Shown here piece after piece: positions 27,791-35,563 of a stretch of DNA of 38,902 nucleotides. This DNA comes from Bacteroidales bacterium. GTDB lineage: Bacteria; Bacteroidota; Bacteroidia; Bacteroidales; UBA3824. The notes below the pieces were generated by a model that worked only from the letters and a program-made list of their open reading frames with translations, had not been told where the DNA came from and ran no database searches. Position 1 is the first letter of the stretch. Each line of letters opens with the position of its first letter. The translations under genes and the position numbers were made by a program. Location of the stretch: assembly GCA_017960885.1 (NCBI GenBank), contig JAGCYI010000007.1, forward strand, positions 1-38,902. Direction: 5' to 3'.

Positions 27791-30700
27791 CTACTCTTCT
27801 TCGGCCTTGTCGGCTGCTCCGCGGTTCTGATTGTTTTCGTTGAACACGTAGCGGATAATGTCGGTTTCGTTGATGAGGATATTGAAATACTCATACCGGC
27901 TTATCAGCAGCACTGTGCTGTCTTTCTTGGCTGTGAGCACGTTAGCTCCTTGGTCGAGGTTGAGACCCTTGATAATGATGTCGTTCTTAAAGAAATATGT
28001 GTCGTCGCCAAACGACTCGTTTACGCAGAGAGCGCCTTTGAGCACAATAATGATGTCTTCTGCCGCACCTGGAACTGTGGGCATAATTTCTTCGCCTTTG
28101 TTGAGCTGGCGTATGCGGATATGCTCAGCCATCTTAACCAGAAGGTTTTCAGGAACGTTGAAATACATCGGGTGCTTTTTGAGCATCTTTATCTTGTCTA
28201 AAAGGATAGGCTGGTTGTTGGTGAGGTCAGAAAGCAGCTGCTGTTTCTTCGACGACATATTTGTGAGATAGTCGGAGCATTTTATCGGGTTCTCCTCGTA
28301 GATAATTTTTGCCGCAGCAGAGTACACGGTTTCGTCGGTGTGATAGAGGCACAAGAAAATCTCGTCGGGCATCTCGCTCTTGCGTATCTTGGTGAGCAGT
28401 TCGTCTAAGTTTGAACGCACCCAAAGGCTGAGGTCTTTGTAGTCCATAACACCCGCGCTAGAACTTGATGTGGATTTCGACTTGTGAATACGTCCGAGCA
28501 ATTCTAGCGCTTTGGATACCGTCCAATTGTCTATCTTGTTGAAGTCGCGTTTGATAATCTCTTTTAGACGGTCGCTGAACGAGAATTTGTTCTGGGGGAA
28601 GAAATAGCTCAGCTTCTTGATTTTCTGCACTGCCGACATGTCGTCGAACAATGGCGACACTATCTGCTTAACGTCTTGCGAGAAGAAGTTGTCGATAATT
28701 TCTAATGCGAATATTGTGTTTTTGCCTATGATGTTTTTTTGAATCAAGGCAATAATACGCGGCTCGTAAATGAAGCTCAACAAGAGGAAGAGCTGTTCAA
28801 GGTTGTTTTGTTTTTCGATGTCGAGAGCCTGGAATAGTTTCAGAGTGTTTTTCTCGTCTTCAATGTCTTCGAGCGCCGACATAATCCATGTGATGTTTTC
28901 AACTGTTTCGCTAACCTTCTGCTTAATAGTGTCAACGTCTTCCGGCTCAGCCTGATATTTGCAGAAATACATTGCGTAGATTACAGCCTGCTGCACTTCA
29001 CGGTTTGGATAGTTGATGTTTTTGATAAGGTATGCTCGTGCGGGTGCCGAACCAAACTTTCCGTAAAGCTCGATGATTCGGAGCAGGATAACCGGCTGCA
29101 CACATTTTTCAAAATACTCGTTGAGGGCGGGAAGAACTTTGTCGCCCATGTCCAACAGCACAGTTCCTGCGGTGTTGTAGTATTCTACCGATTCGAGCAG
29201 CGAAATCAGCTTGCTTATCATCTTTTGTGTGCGGAGCTTTCCTGCCAAGGTGATGGCTGCCGATTTAACGTTTTTGTCGGTGCTGTCCAATAGTCCGAGA
29301 ATAATGTCTTCGTCTAAGAGACTGTCGTCGGAGAGCATATATTTCTCTAACTTAATCTTGTCAGAAACATATTCCGAAGAGGCTAATCTGGTGATTTCGT
29401 CAGGTTGTGGCGTCTTAATTTCCGAATAGTCTAAATAGTTTTTTGCACGTTCTGCCAAAAGCCTAATTTCTGCGCTTTCCGACGATTCGTAAATTTTTTG
29501 GCATGGAGAGGCAATACGGCGTCTCCACGATGGGTCGATATTACGCAAAACAGCCTTGTTTACCACCTCGTCGTCGTTTTCGAGCAGAGTGCCGGCGTAT
29601 GCTTCAAGCGAGCGTGGATTGGTTTCCGAAAGAATGGTGACCGCAAGGTTTGTGAATTTTTGCGACGATTTTTTGATGTATTTCCTTAAAACTTCGGCGC
29701 CGTACTGGTATTTCGACGTGTCGCGGCGTTTTTCTTTGCTTATGTCGGCAAGTATCTGACGGATATTGTCTTTGTAGCTGAGATACAAGTTTCTAGACGA
29801 TATTACCCACCCCACCAGCACAGGCACAAAGAATAGCATAAACCATTTGAAATCGTATTCGCCGCCAATGGTTATTATCTTGTTGACACCAAGGATAAAC
29901 AAACCCGCGATAGCGGTAGAAAACTGCTGCACCACGCCCACCTTGGTCTGTACGGCAAATTTTTCGTTGTCGGGAAGGGGCTGGTAAAGAATATTGAAGG
30001 CAGGGTCGTCGAGTCCACGGCGGAGTATACGCTCTTGCGATTTGTTTACTGTTATAAGTATCAGAAACATAAGACATTCTACACCAGGGTATATGCCTAT
30101 GAACGCTGCTATGGATACAATCACCACCATAGCTATTGGCAATATCATAAGACCCAGCTTAACACCGTAGCGGCTGAGCAAACGACTTGAGAAATAGGAT
30201 ATTACAAACTCGCCAATCTTCAAGCCCGCATATACGAGCGCAAGATATTGGGATATGTTTTCGGGTGAGATATGTATTTTTACAGTGGAAAGGAACGAGA
30301 AGTCGGTTACATATATGATGGTCATCGATAGTGTGGCGCAGATGAATATGTACTTGAAGTAGTCTTTTTTTATAAGCTGTAAAAATCCCGTGCCGTCGTT
30401 TTTCTCTTTTTTGATGAGCTCGAATTTTTTGCCCTTTTCGTCGGCAAGTTTTTCGGGATACTTGTTGTAGAGCATTATCAGGAACACAATACCGAGAATA
30501 AAACCTAATGTGCTCACATACAACAGGTCGTAGGGGTGGGAGATAACCTTGTTTAATAGCGGGATAGCCAAATAACCGATGATAGCCGCCAGAACTCCGC
30601 CCATACTGAACAGTGCGAAAATACGCTTAACCTGCACTAAGTTTAAGAATTTGAGCGACAAAGCGCCGCACTCGATGCCAATCATCGAAAGGAAAGGCCA

Positions 30701-31063
30701 TGCCCAGATAAACACAAACACGCTCAGCCACTCATCGGAAAAGGTGTGGAGAAATAATCGGCAACAGAGTGTAAGGATAGTCATGGTAAGCAGGGTGCCC
30801 ATAAAGAGCGAGCGGCTGCCTATCCTCTTTTGAAACCAAGAATATATGGATGTGAAAATATACCCGCCTATACCCGCAGCTATATATGCGTAGGGTAATT
30901 GCTCGCTGCCAAAAAACTTGATGAACTCGGAGTTCGCTGGCGTAAAGTAGAACGCGCCCGCAAGTCCGAGGAAGAACGAATGGAGAAACAACATCAAAAA
31001 TATGTTGATTTCCTGAGGCTTGAGCTCGAAATTTTTTATTAAAAAGTGGCTAAGTTTCTTCAT
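27791..31063 (-). CDS. nucleotide-carrier-like (NTT/MFS) transporter fused to HEAT repeats and a cNMP-fold domain
   Basis: This 1090-residue protein has about 430 residues with around 12 transmembrane segments that look like the ATP/ADP-carrier (NTT/TlcA-type) branch of the MFS fold. Relevant segments include FYFTPANSEFIKFFG near 38-52 and repeated charged loops between helices. From about 450 to 930 it is helical HEAT-like repeats (for example VKSAAITLAGKL and EVQQAVIYAMYF). A cyclic-nucleotide-binding-like beta roll covers about 955-1075, but the phosphate-binding cassette arginine motif is not recognisable, so cAMP binding is doubtful. NTTs of intracellular bacteria import host ATP; free-living Bacteroidota carry fused homologues of unknown substrate. 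It is convergent with the receptor operon (33-nt gap) and monocistronic. Confidence 0.85.
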   Translation of the reverse strand: MKKLSHFLIKNFELKPQEINIFLMLFLHSFFLGLAGAFYFTPANSEFIKFFGSEQLPYAYIAAGIGGYIFTSIYSWFQKRIGSRSLFMGTLLTMTILTLCCRLFLHTFSDEWLSVFVFIWAWPFLSMIGIECGALSLKFLNLVQVKRIFALFSMGGVLAAIIGYLAIPLLNKVISHPYDLLYVSTLGFILGIVFLIMLYNKYPEKLADEKGKKFELIKKEKNDGTGFLQLIKKDYFKYIFICATLSMTIIYVTDFSFLSTVKIHISPENISQYLALVYAGLKIGEFVISYFSSRLLSRYGVKLGLMILPIAMVVIVSIAAFIGIYPGVECLMFLILITVNKSQERILRRGLDDPAFNILYQPLPDNEKFAVQTKVGVVQQFSTAIAGLFILGVNKIITIGGEYDFKWFMLFFVPVLVGWVISSRNLYLSYKDNIRQILADISKEKRRDTSKYQYGAEVLRKYIKKSSQKFTNLAVTILSETNPRSLEAYAGTLLENDDEVVNKAVLRNIDPSWRRRIASPCQKIYESSESAEIRLLAERAKNYLDYSEIKTPQPDEITRLASSEYVSDKIKLEKYMLSDDSLLDEDIILGLLDSTDKNVKSAAITLAGKLRTQKMISKLISLLESVEYYNTAGTVLLDMGDKVLPALNEYFEKCVQPVILLRIIELYGKFGSAPARAYLIKNINYPNREVQQAVIYAMYFCKYQAEPEDVDTIKQKVSETVENITWIMSALEDIEDEKNTLKLFQALDIEKQNNLEQLFLLLSFIYEPRIIALIQKNIIGKNTIFALEIIDNFFSQDVKQIVSPLFDDMSAVQKIKKLSYFFPQNKFSFSDRLKEIIKRDFNKIDNWTVSKALELLGRIHKSKSTSSSSAGVMDYKDLSLWVRSNLDELLTKIRKSEMPDEIFLCLYHTDETVYSAAAKIIYEENPIKCSDYLTNMSSKKQQLLSDLTNNQPILLDKIKMLKKHPMYFNVPENLLVKMAEHIRIRQLNKGEEIMPTVPGAAEDIIIVLKGALCVNESFGDDTYFFKNDIIIKGLNLDQGANVLTAKKDSTVLLISRYEYFNILINETDIIRYVFNENNQNRGAADKAEEE

Positions 31064-31249
31064 TTAAATTAGCGTACTGTTTTTTTGTTCGGGTTTTATT
31101 TGTATCAAAATACAATATGTATACCGATTTTTCTGGCTTAATTTGAATTAATAAAGTAATTGTATAGTTTACGTTTCAAAATTACAAAAATTTTTTCCAT
31201 TATTATACCTTTCCTATTGTTAAATTTCTATTTTTTTTCTAATAATTTT

Positions 31250-31257
31250 TAAATTTG
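31250..31257 (+). promoter_or_regulatory. possible -7 box for the FAH-family gene
   Basis: TAAATTTG matches TAnnTTTG exactly. The -33 element is weak (TTTC at 31225-31228, 21-nt spacer). The predicted start near 31264 would give a leader of about 48 nt containing the hairpin at 31279-31292. Confidence 0.4.
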
Positions 31258-31278
31258 TGCCCAATTATAAGGTTTTTG

Positions 31279-31298
31279 CCCGTTGAAACGGGTTTTTT
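31279..31298 (+). terminator. terminator-like hairpin in the leader of the FAH-family gene
   Basis: CCCGT (31279-31283), loop TGAA, ACGGG (31288-31292) and six T residues (31293-31298) form a short intrinsic-terminator shape 13 nt before the ATG at 31312. It lies downstream of the candidate promoter, so it could attenuate this gene. The stem is only 5 bp. Confidence 0.4.
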
Positions 31299-31311
31299 AA
31301 TCATTTTGAGT

Positions 31312-31926
31312 ATGAAAATTTTTTGTATAGCTGGCAACTATCGCAAGCACAACGCTGAAATCGCTATGGACACGCCCGAAAAGCCTGTCTTCTTTATCAA
31401 ACCCGAAACAGCGCTGCTGCGCAACAATTCGGATTTTTATTATCCCGACTTCTCCAAACAGATTGAATATGAGACCGAAATTGTGATTAAAATATGCAAG
31501 ATGGGCAAAAGCGTGAGTCCGAAGTTCGCCCACCGTTACTACGACGAAATTGGTATCGGATTGGATATCACCGCACGCGATTTGCAAAACGATGCCCGTG
31601 CAAAGGGACTTCCGTGGTTTCTGAGCAAGGGTTTCGATAGCTCTGCACCTATTTCGCCTGTGTTTATTAAAAAAGACAAGTTGGGCGACCTGCGTAATAT
31701 AGATTTTTCGTTGAAAATCAACGGGAACACCGTACAGCAGGGCAATACTGCCGATATGATTTTCTCGTTCGACGAAATTGTGTCGTATATCTCTCAGTTT
31801 GTGATGTTTAAAACCGGCGACCTAATCTACACCGGCACTCCTGCAGGTGTGGGTCCGCTTCGCATTGGAGATTTCTGCGAGGCTTTTATTGGACAAGAGA
31901 AACTTCTGGAGATGCGGGTGCGGTAG
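31312..31926 (+). CDS. fumarylacetoacetate-hydrolase-family protein
   Basis: From ATG 31312 the protein is 204 residues, the short FAH form (YcgM/FAHD1-like; acylpyruvate hydrolase or oxaloacetate decarboxylase activity in characterised members). Metal-binding acids lie in the YETEIVIKI segment (E-x-E) and in GLDITARD; a further family signature is GDLIYTGTPAGVGPL near the C-terminus. It is cytoplasmic with no signal peptide. The frame is open back to a TTG at 31255, but the added residues do not fit the family, so MKIFCIAGNY is taken as the N-terminus. Its last 41 nt overlap the convergent small membrane-protein gene. Exact substrate cannot be assigned. Confidence 0.9.
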   Translation: MKIFCIAGNYRKHNAEIAMDTPEKPVFFIKPETALLRNNSDFYYPDFSKQIEYETEIVIKICKMGKSVSPKFAHRYYDEIGIGLDITARDLQNDARAKGLPWFLSKGFDSSAPISPVFIKKDKLGDLRNIDFSLKINGNTVQQGNTADMIFSFDEIVSYISQFVMFKTGDLIYTGTPAGVGPLRIGDFCEAFIGQEKLLEMRVR

Positions 31927-32170
31927 TGTCGGTCTCGATAGTTTCTATCACAATGGTGTCGGGAGTTGCTTCTGAGTCTGGAGCTGCTACCGGATCCACA
32001 TTGTCTGGTTTTATATCCTCAGTTTTTACAGTGTCGGGTGCTGATTGCGTTGGCGATACCATCTCTTTAAACCCTTGAGGCATATATTTGAAGAAAAAGT
32101 ATCCACCGATGGCGAACACCGATACGTATATAATTAGTTTGGTGACGAGCTTCATTCTTTTCTGTTTCAT
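31886..32170 (-). CDS. small single-pass membrane protein
   Basis: This 94-residue protein has a basic N-terminus (MKQKRMKLVTK), one transmembrane helix (about 8-28) and a Pro/Thr/Asp/Glu-rich tail that should face the periplasm. It matches no family I recognise. It lies 13 nt downstream of the PspA-like gene and is surely co-transcribed with it; a second in-frame ATG gives a form shorter by five residues. Its last 41 nt overlap the 3' end of the convergent FAH-family gene. The basic-TM-acidic layout and operon position support a real gene that may anchor or regulate the PspA-like protein; that is inference. Confidence 0.72.
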   Translation of the reverse strand: MKQKRMKLVTKLIIYVSVFAIGGYFFFKYMPQGFKEMVSPTQSAPDTVKTEDIKPDNVDPVAAPDSEATPDTIVIETIETDTTAPASPEVSLVQ

Positions 32171-32183
32171 AGTAGCGAAGATT

Positions 32184-33227
32184 TTATTGGAAGATGTTTG
32201 TATAGTCGCGAGGAGCTCCAGCGGGTATTTTTTCGCCCTGATTTCTTATAGCGGCGTCGATTTCTGCGGCGGTCATGTGTGTGATGTCGCCCTGCGGAAG
32301 ACCCTTGTCGGCAGATTCTAAGTAAGAGAGACCCTCTTTCTCCATCTTTTCGAGTTTTTCTATCAGTTCGTTGCCTTGTTGCTCGAAAGCGGCATTTTGC
32401 AGGTTTACGTTGTCGATAAAGTCGCCCGAAAGCTCTATGAATGTGTCCATTTCGCCAATCTTTGCGTAGATGTCGTCGGCGAGGGCTTCGTTTGCCATGT
32501 CGAACATCATCTTGCGGTCGGGGTCGCCGTTGATAATATTCATAGCGTGTTTCATAGCCGAGTAGCCGGTCATTATAGCGGCAGATTCTTGCTTGCGGAG
32601 ACGCACTTCGTTTTCGGTGTCTTGAATCAGGTAGGCGGTGCTGTTGTAAATTTTAGTTAGAACATTATAAAGTACGTTCATTTTGTTTATCATGGTTTCG
32701 TACTTTGTGTTCAGCTCCTTTAAACGTCCGTACTGACGGGTGTTGATGGCAACGAGTTCGGTACGGTTTTGCAGCTTAGCTTGACGGGCAATGCGGATTT
32801 TTTGATCCATCTCGTTGTTGTTTTGCTGCACTATGCTGCGGAGTTTCGACAGCTGTCCGCGAAGTTTGGTTATGTTGGTGTTCATCTCCTCGCGGTTTTT
32901 CTTGAGGTATTCGATGTGCGATTCCAATATTTTGATGGGATCCAGCTGCACAAACCATCCTGTGATTTTGCGCATCAGTCCTTTGAAGGCAAAACCTACC
33001 AACTTGCGTGCTCGAGAGTCGGTAAGTACCAGAGCCACAGTGCCTAAGATGGCAAAAAGCACCATTGTGGAAACTGACGTATCAAACATCGAACGCAAAA
33101 GCTCCACCACCGGATTGTGAAATAATCCTAGTGCAGCACAGCCTGCTAACAGTACTGCTCCACCTAACTTGCCTTCTGGACGGCTCCAAAATGATTTTGG
33201 CTTATATTGTTTAGTTTTGTTATCCAT
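32184..33227 (-). CDS. membrane-anchored PspA-like coiled-coil protein (tentative)
   Basis: This 347-residue protein has two hydrophobic segments (about 24-42 and 53-71), an amphipathic stretch (LMRKITGWFVQ, about 83-93), and then a long alpha-helical region. The start of that region, LDPIKILESHIEYLKKNREEM, resembles the DP..(M/L)L helix of PspA/Vipp1, and it continues as coiled coil to about 205. A later helix (MFDMANEALADDIYAKIGEM) recalls the C-terminal helices of PspA. The usual PspA is soluble and about 220-230 residues; the transmembrane pair is extra. The similarity is by eye and moderate; a generic coiled-coil membrane protein is the alternative. It is divergent from the TPM-domain gene, a partner type often found around PspA-like genes. 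Membrane-stress function is inferred from that context. Confidence 0.85.
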   Translation of the reverse strand: MDNKTKQYKPKSFWSRPEGKLGGAVLLAGCAALGLFHNPVVELLRSMFDTSVSTMVLFAILGTVALVLTDSRARKLVGFAFKGLMRKITGWFVQLDPIKILESHIEYLKKNREEMNTNITKLRGQLSKLRSIVQQNNNEMDQKIRIARQAKLQNRTELVAINTRQYGRLKELNTKYETMINKMNVLYNVLTKIYNSTAYLIQDTENEVRLRKQESAAIMTGYSAMKHAMNIINGDPDRKMMFDMANEALADDIYAKIGEMDTFIELSGDFIDNVNLQNAAFEQQGNELIEKLEKMEKEGLSYLESADKGLPQGDITHMTAAEIDAAIRNQGEKIPAGAPRDYTNIFQ

Positions 33228-33248
33228 TTGTAGTTGAAATTATGTCTA

Positions 33249-33256
33249 CAAAATTA
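33249..33256 (-). promoter_or_regulatory. possible -7 box of the PspA-like operon
   Basis: On the minus strand TAATTTTG fits TAnnTTTG exactly, 21 nt before the start codon of the PspA-like gene. No clear TTTG is found at -33, so the site is uncertain. Confidence 0.35.
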
Positions 33257-33363
33257 TAAAAATTTTTTGCGCTTAAAAGCTGTATTATAAAAAAAAAGTG
33301 TATATTTATAAAAATTTTAGAGAACTGATTTTTATACCTAATAGTTGAATAGACAATTGAAAC

Positions 33364-33987
33364 ATGAAAAGATTTGACGATAAGTTTCGCACTAAACTTT
33401 ATGAGTGTGTGGCTGAGATTGAGAACAACTCGCAAGCCGAGGCTGTGGTTATAATTAAAAAATCCTCAGGACGATATTCGGTCTACTCTTTTGCCGCGGC
33501 GGCGCTGGTGTGCTTTGTGTTGTTTTCGTTCTTTATGTTTGCGCCTATTGATTTCGACACATATTTTATGTACGGTGTTTCGGTGCTGGTGTTTGGCGTT
33601 GTTTTGGCGTTGCTTACTTTTGTTCCCGGATTGCAACGTTTGGCGATTCCTAAAAAAATACGCAGGAAAAATGCCGAGATATATGCCCGGGCAATTTTTC
33701 AAAAGGGTATGATTTACAACACTATGGAGCATACCGGTTTTTTGATCTACTGCTCCGTTACCGAAAAAGAGGCTGTGTTTATGCCCGACCACGCTATCAC
33801 TTTGCTTTTCGACGATGCCGACATGCAAAAACTCAACTCTTTGGTTAACAATATTTTCAATGCGAAAGATGTGCCTGCCGAAATTCTTCGCGTTATGCAC
33901 GAGGCTGTGCCTATTTTTGCAAAATATCTTCCTCACCGCGACGACGATATTAACGAGCTTCCCGATGATCTTGATGTGGATTTGTAG
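33364..33987 (+). CDS. TPM-domain membrane protein (COG3762-like)
   Basis: This 207-residue protein has the layout of the bacterial TPM (TLP18.3/Psb32/MOLO-1) membrane family. An N-terminal IENNSQAEAVVIIKKSSGRY segment is followed by two TM helices (about 40-60 and 66-90), a basic IPKKIRRK linker, then HTGFLIYCSVTEKEAVFMP and DHAITLL, the family core. The acidic C-terminus ends DELP-like (NELPDDLDVDL). Function of the family is not well fixed; members associate with membrane-stress or protein-quality genes, including PspA relatives. It is divergent from the PspA-like operon (136-bp spacer) and is followed after 41 nt by the Tim44-like gene, forming a two-gene unit. Confidence 0.85.
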   Translation: MKRFDDKFRTKLYECVAEIENNSQAEAVVIIKKSSGRYSVYSFAAAALVCFVLFSFFMFAPIDFDTYFMYGVSVLVFGVVLALLTFVPGLQRLAIPKKIRRKNAEIYARAIFQKGMIYNTMEHTGFLIYCSVTEKEAVFMPDHAITLLFDDADMQKLNSLVNNIFNAKDVPAEILRVMHEAVPIFAKYLPHRDDDINELPDDLDVDL

Positions 33988-34028
33988 TTGACATATATAT
34001 AAAGGTGTATTGTTTTAATACTTTGGTT

Positions 34029-35549
34029 ATGAAAAAAATCTTCAACAACCGATATATAATTCTGATACTTATTATTATAGCAGTCACAGCTTTGTTGACT
34101 GTTCTGTTTCCCGAAAGTGTTTATGCTCGTCCGGGCGGCGGACATGGTTATCATGGCGGAGGAGGCGGCTATCATAGCGGCGGCTACCATGGCGGAGGCT
34201 ATCATGGGGGCGGAGGTGACGGACTCAGCCTTATTTATTGTTTGATCAATTATCCAGTTCCCACTATTATTGTGTTGCTAATTTTTGGGGCGTTTTACTA
34301 TTTTTCCAAATCCAAGTATACAAATTTGGGTTTTTCGTCGGCGCCTACCCGCATAAATATCATGACCAACAATATGCAGCGCGACACCATGCTCTCCAGC
34401 TTAAAAAGTTCGGACCCCAATTTTTCTGTGCCAATTTTTCTTGATTACGCCTCGCTTCTCTTTACCAAAATGCACCTCTTTATTGGTAACGACAGATTGA
34501 AGGAGATTCAGCCGTTTTTTTCTGCAACAATCGACAAATGGAGCAATTATGATATTTCAGAGGTGGTGATAGGCTCTGCCAACATAGTTTCGGTGGCTAA
34601 CGACACACAGCGCGAAACTTATAAGAAAATAACCAAAATAGTTGTAGAGTTTCGTGCCAACTATACCGCCAGAGCCAAGTCGAACGGTTCGGTATTCCGC
34701 TGCAACACTATAGAAAAGTGGCAGTTTGTGCGCGAAGCAGGTGCAGTGTCGCCAGTACCCGAAGGAATGGGAGTGCTAAAATGTCCATGCTGTGGCGCCC
34801 CTGCCGAATTTACCGATTCTGGCGAGTGCAAGCATTGCGGCAACTTGGTTTCACAAACCAACAACGCTTGGATTGTAAACGCTGTGACTATTGTTTCTAA
34901 CGAAAGGATAAAAACCTCTGATATAATTACTTACTCCGCCGAAGTGGGGACTAATTATGCCACTATCTACGACAATAAGCTTAGAGAACGTGAGCCGGAA
35001 TTTGCCGCACTGCACAACAATATGGGCTACTATACTTTTGAGCAGAATGTCGCTGTTCCTTATTTCTTGGATATTTACAAACTATATTCAAACCTTCAAT
35101 GGAATCAGGCACGTCATCTGCTTAGCGACCGTTTGTGGCAGAGCATGAACTATTGGATACAATTCTGCCGCGACTATGGTTGCCGCAATGTGCTCGACAA
35201 TGTTACTATTCAAAAGGTTGATACTGTAAAATATGAGAGCGACAAATATTACGACTCGGTGACAGTAAGGATATTTGCCTGGTGTTACGACTATTATGTT
35301 GACAATTCTGGCAAGTTGATAGCTGGCAACAACCGTCAGGCTCGTACTTTTAGCGAATACTGGACTTTTGTAAGCCGCAAGGGCGTAAGTCTCGAAAACA
35401 AATCCACATCTTGTTGCCCCAACTGCGGAGCTCCTGCCGACCGTATGGGTCAAGCAGGTGTTTGCGGTTACTGCGGTTCAAAAATCACTGACGGTAATTT
35501 CTCTTGGGTTCTGTTCTCTATTACTCAGGACGAGGAGTACGAAGGATAA
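34029..35549 (+). CDS. Tim44-like membrane protein with two zinc ribbons
   Basis: From ATG 34029 the protein is 506 residues. A signal peptide or first TM (about 8-28) is followed by a Gly/His/Tyr-rich stretch (about 34-66), then a second TM (about 77-93). A cytosolic Tim44-like/NTF2-fold region follows (about 115-220; LDYASLLFTKMHLFIGN), with a second similar region at about 325-440. Two zinc ribbons are seen: CPCCG with CKHCG near 250-275, and CPNCG with CGYCG near 466-490. The Gly-rich-TM-Tim44 order is typical of bacterial Tim44-domain proteins of unknown role. An open frame extends to 34005, but the basic MKKIFNNRY start fits a signal anchor better. It pairs with the TPM gene upstream, suggesting an envelope-quality or stress role. 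Confidence 0.87.
   Translation: MKKIFNNRYIILILIIIAVTALLTVLFPESVYARPGGGHGYHGGGGGYHSGGYHGGGYHGGGGDGLSLIYCLINYPVPTIIVLLIFGAFYYFSKSKYTNLGFSSAPTRINIMTNNMQRDTMLSSLKSSDPNFSVPIFLDYASLLFTKMHLFIGNDRLKEIQPFFSATIDKWSNYDISEVVIGSANIVSVANDTQRETYKKITKIVVEFRANYTARAKSNGSVFRCNTIEKWQFVREAGAVSPVPEGMGVLKCPCCGAPAEFTDSGECKHCGNLVSQTNNAWIVNAVTIVSNERIKTSDIITYSAEVGTNYATIYDNKLREREPEFAALHNNMGYYTFEQNVAVPYFLDIYKLYSNLQWNQARHLLSDRLWQSMNYWIQFCRDYGCRNVLDNVTIQKVDTVKYESDKYYDSVTVRIFAWCYDYYVDNSGKLIAGNNRQARTFSEYWTFVSRKGVSLENKSTSCCPNCGAPADRMGQAGVCGYCGSKITDGNFSWVLFSITQDEEYEG
34131..34220 (+). repeat. Gly/His/Tyr-rich coding repeat
   Basis: Repeated GGYH and GGGYH codon blocks encode the glycine-rich periplasmic linker of the Tim44-like protein. 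The repeats are built from ggcggc and taccat/tatcat codons and are in frame. The histidines could bind metal. Confidence 0.75.
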
Positions 35550-35563
35550 CGCCAAACTACAGG

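Noticed and set aside
31177..31184. TAATTTTG on the minus strand as a promoter for the NTT-like gene
   Set aside because: It has no -33 TTTG at the right distance and would leave a leader above 100 nt; in AT-rich spacer such a match is expected by chance.
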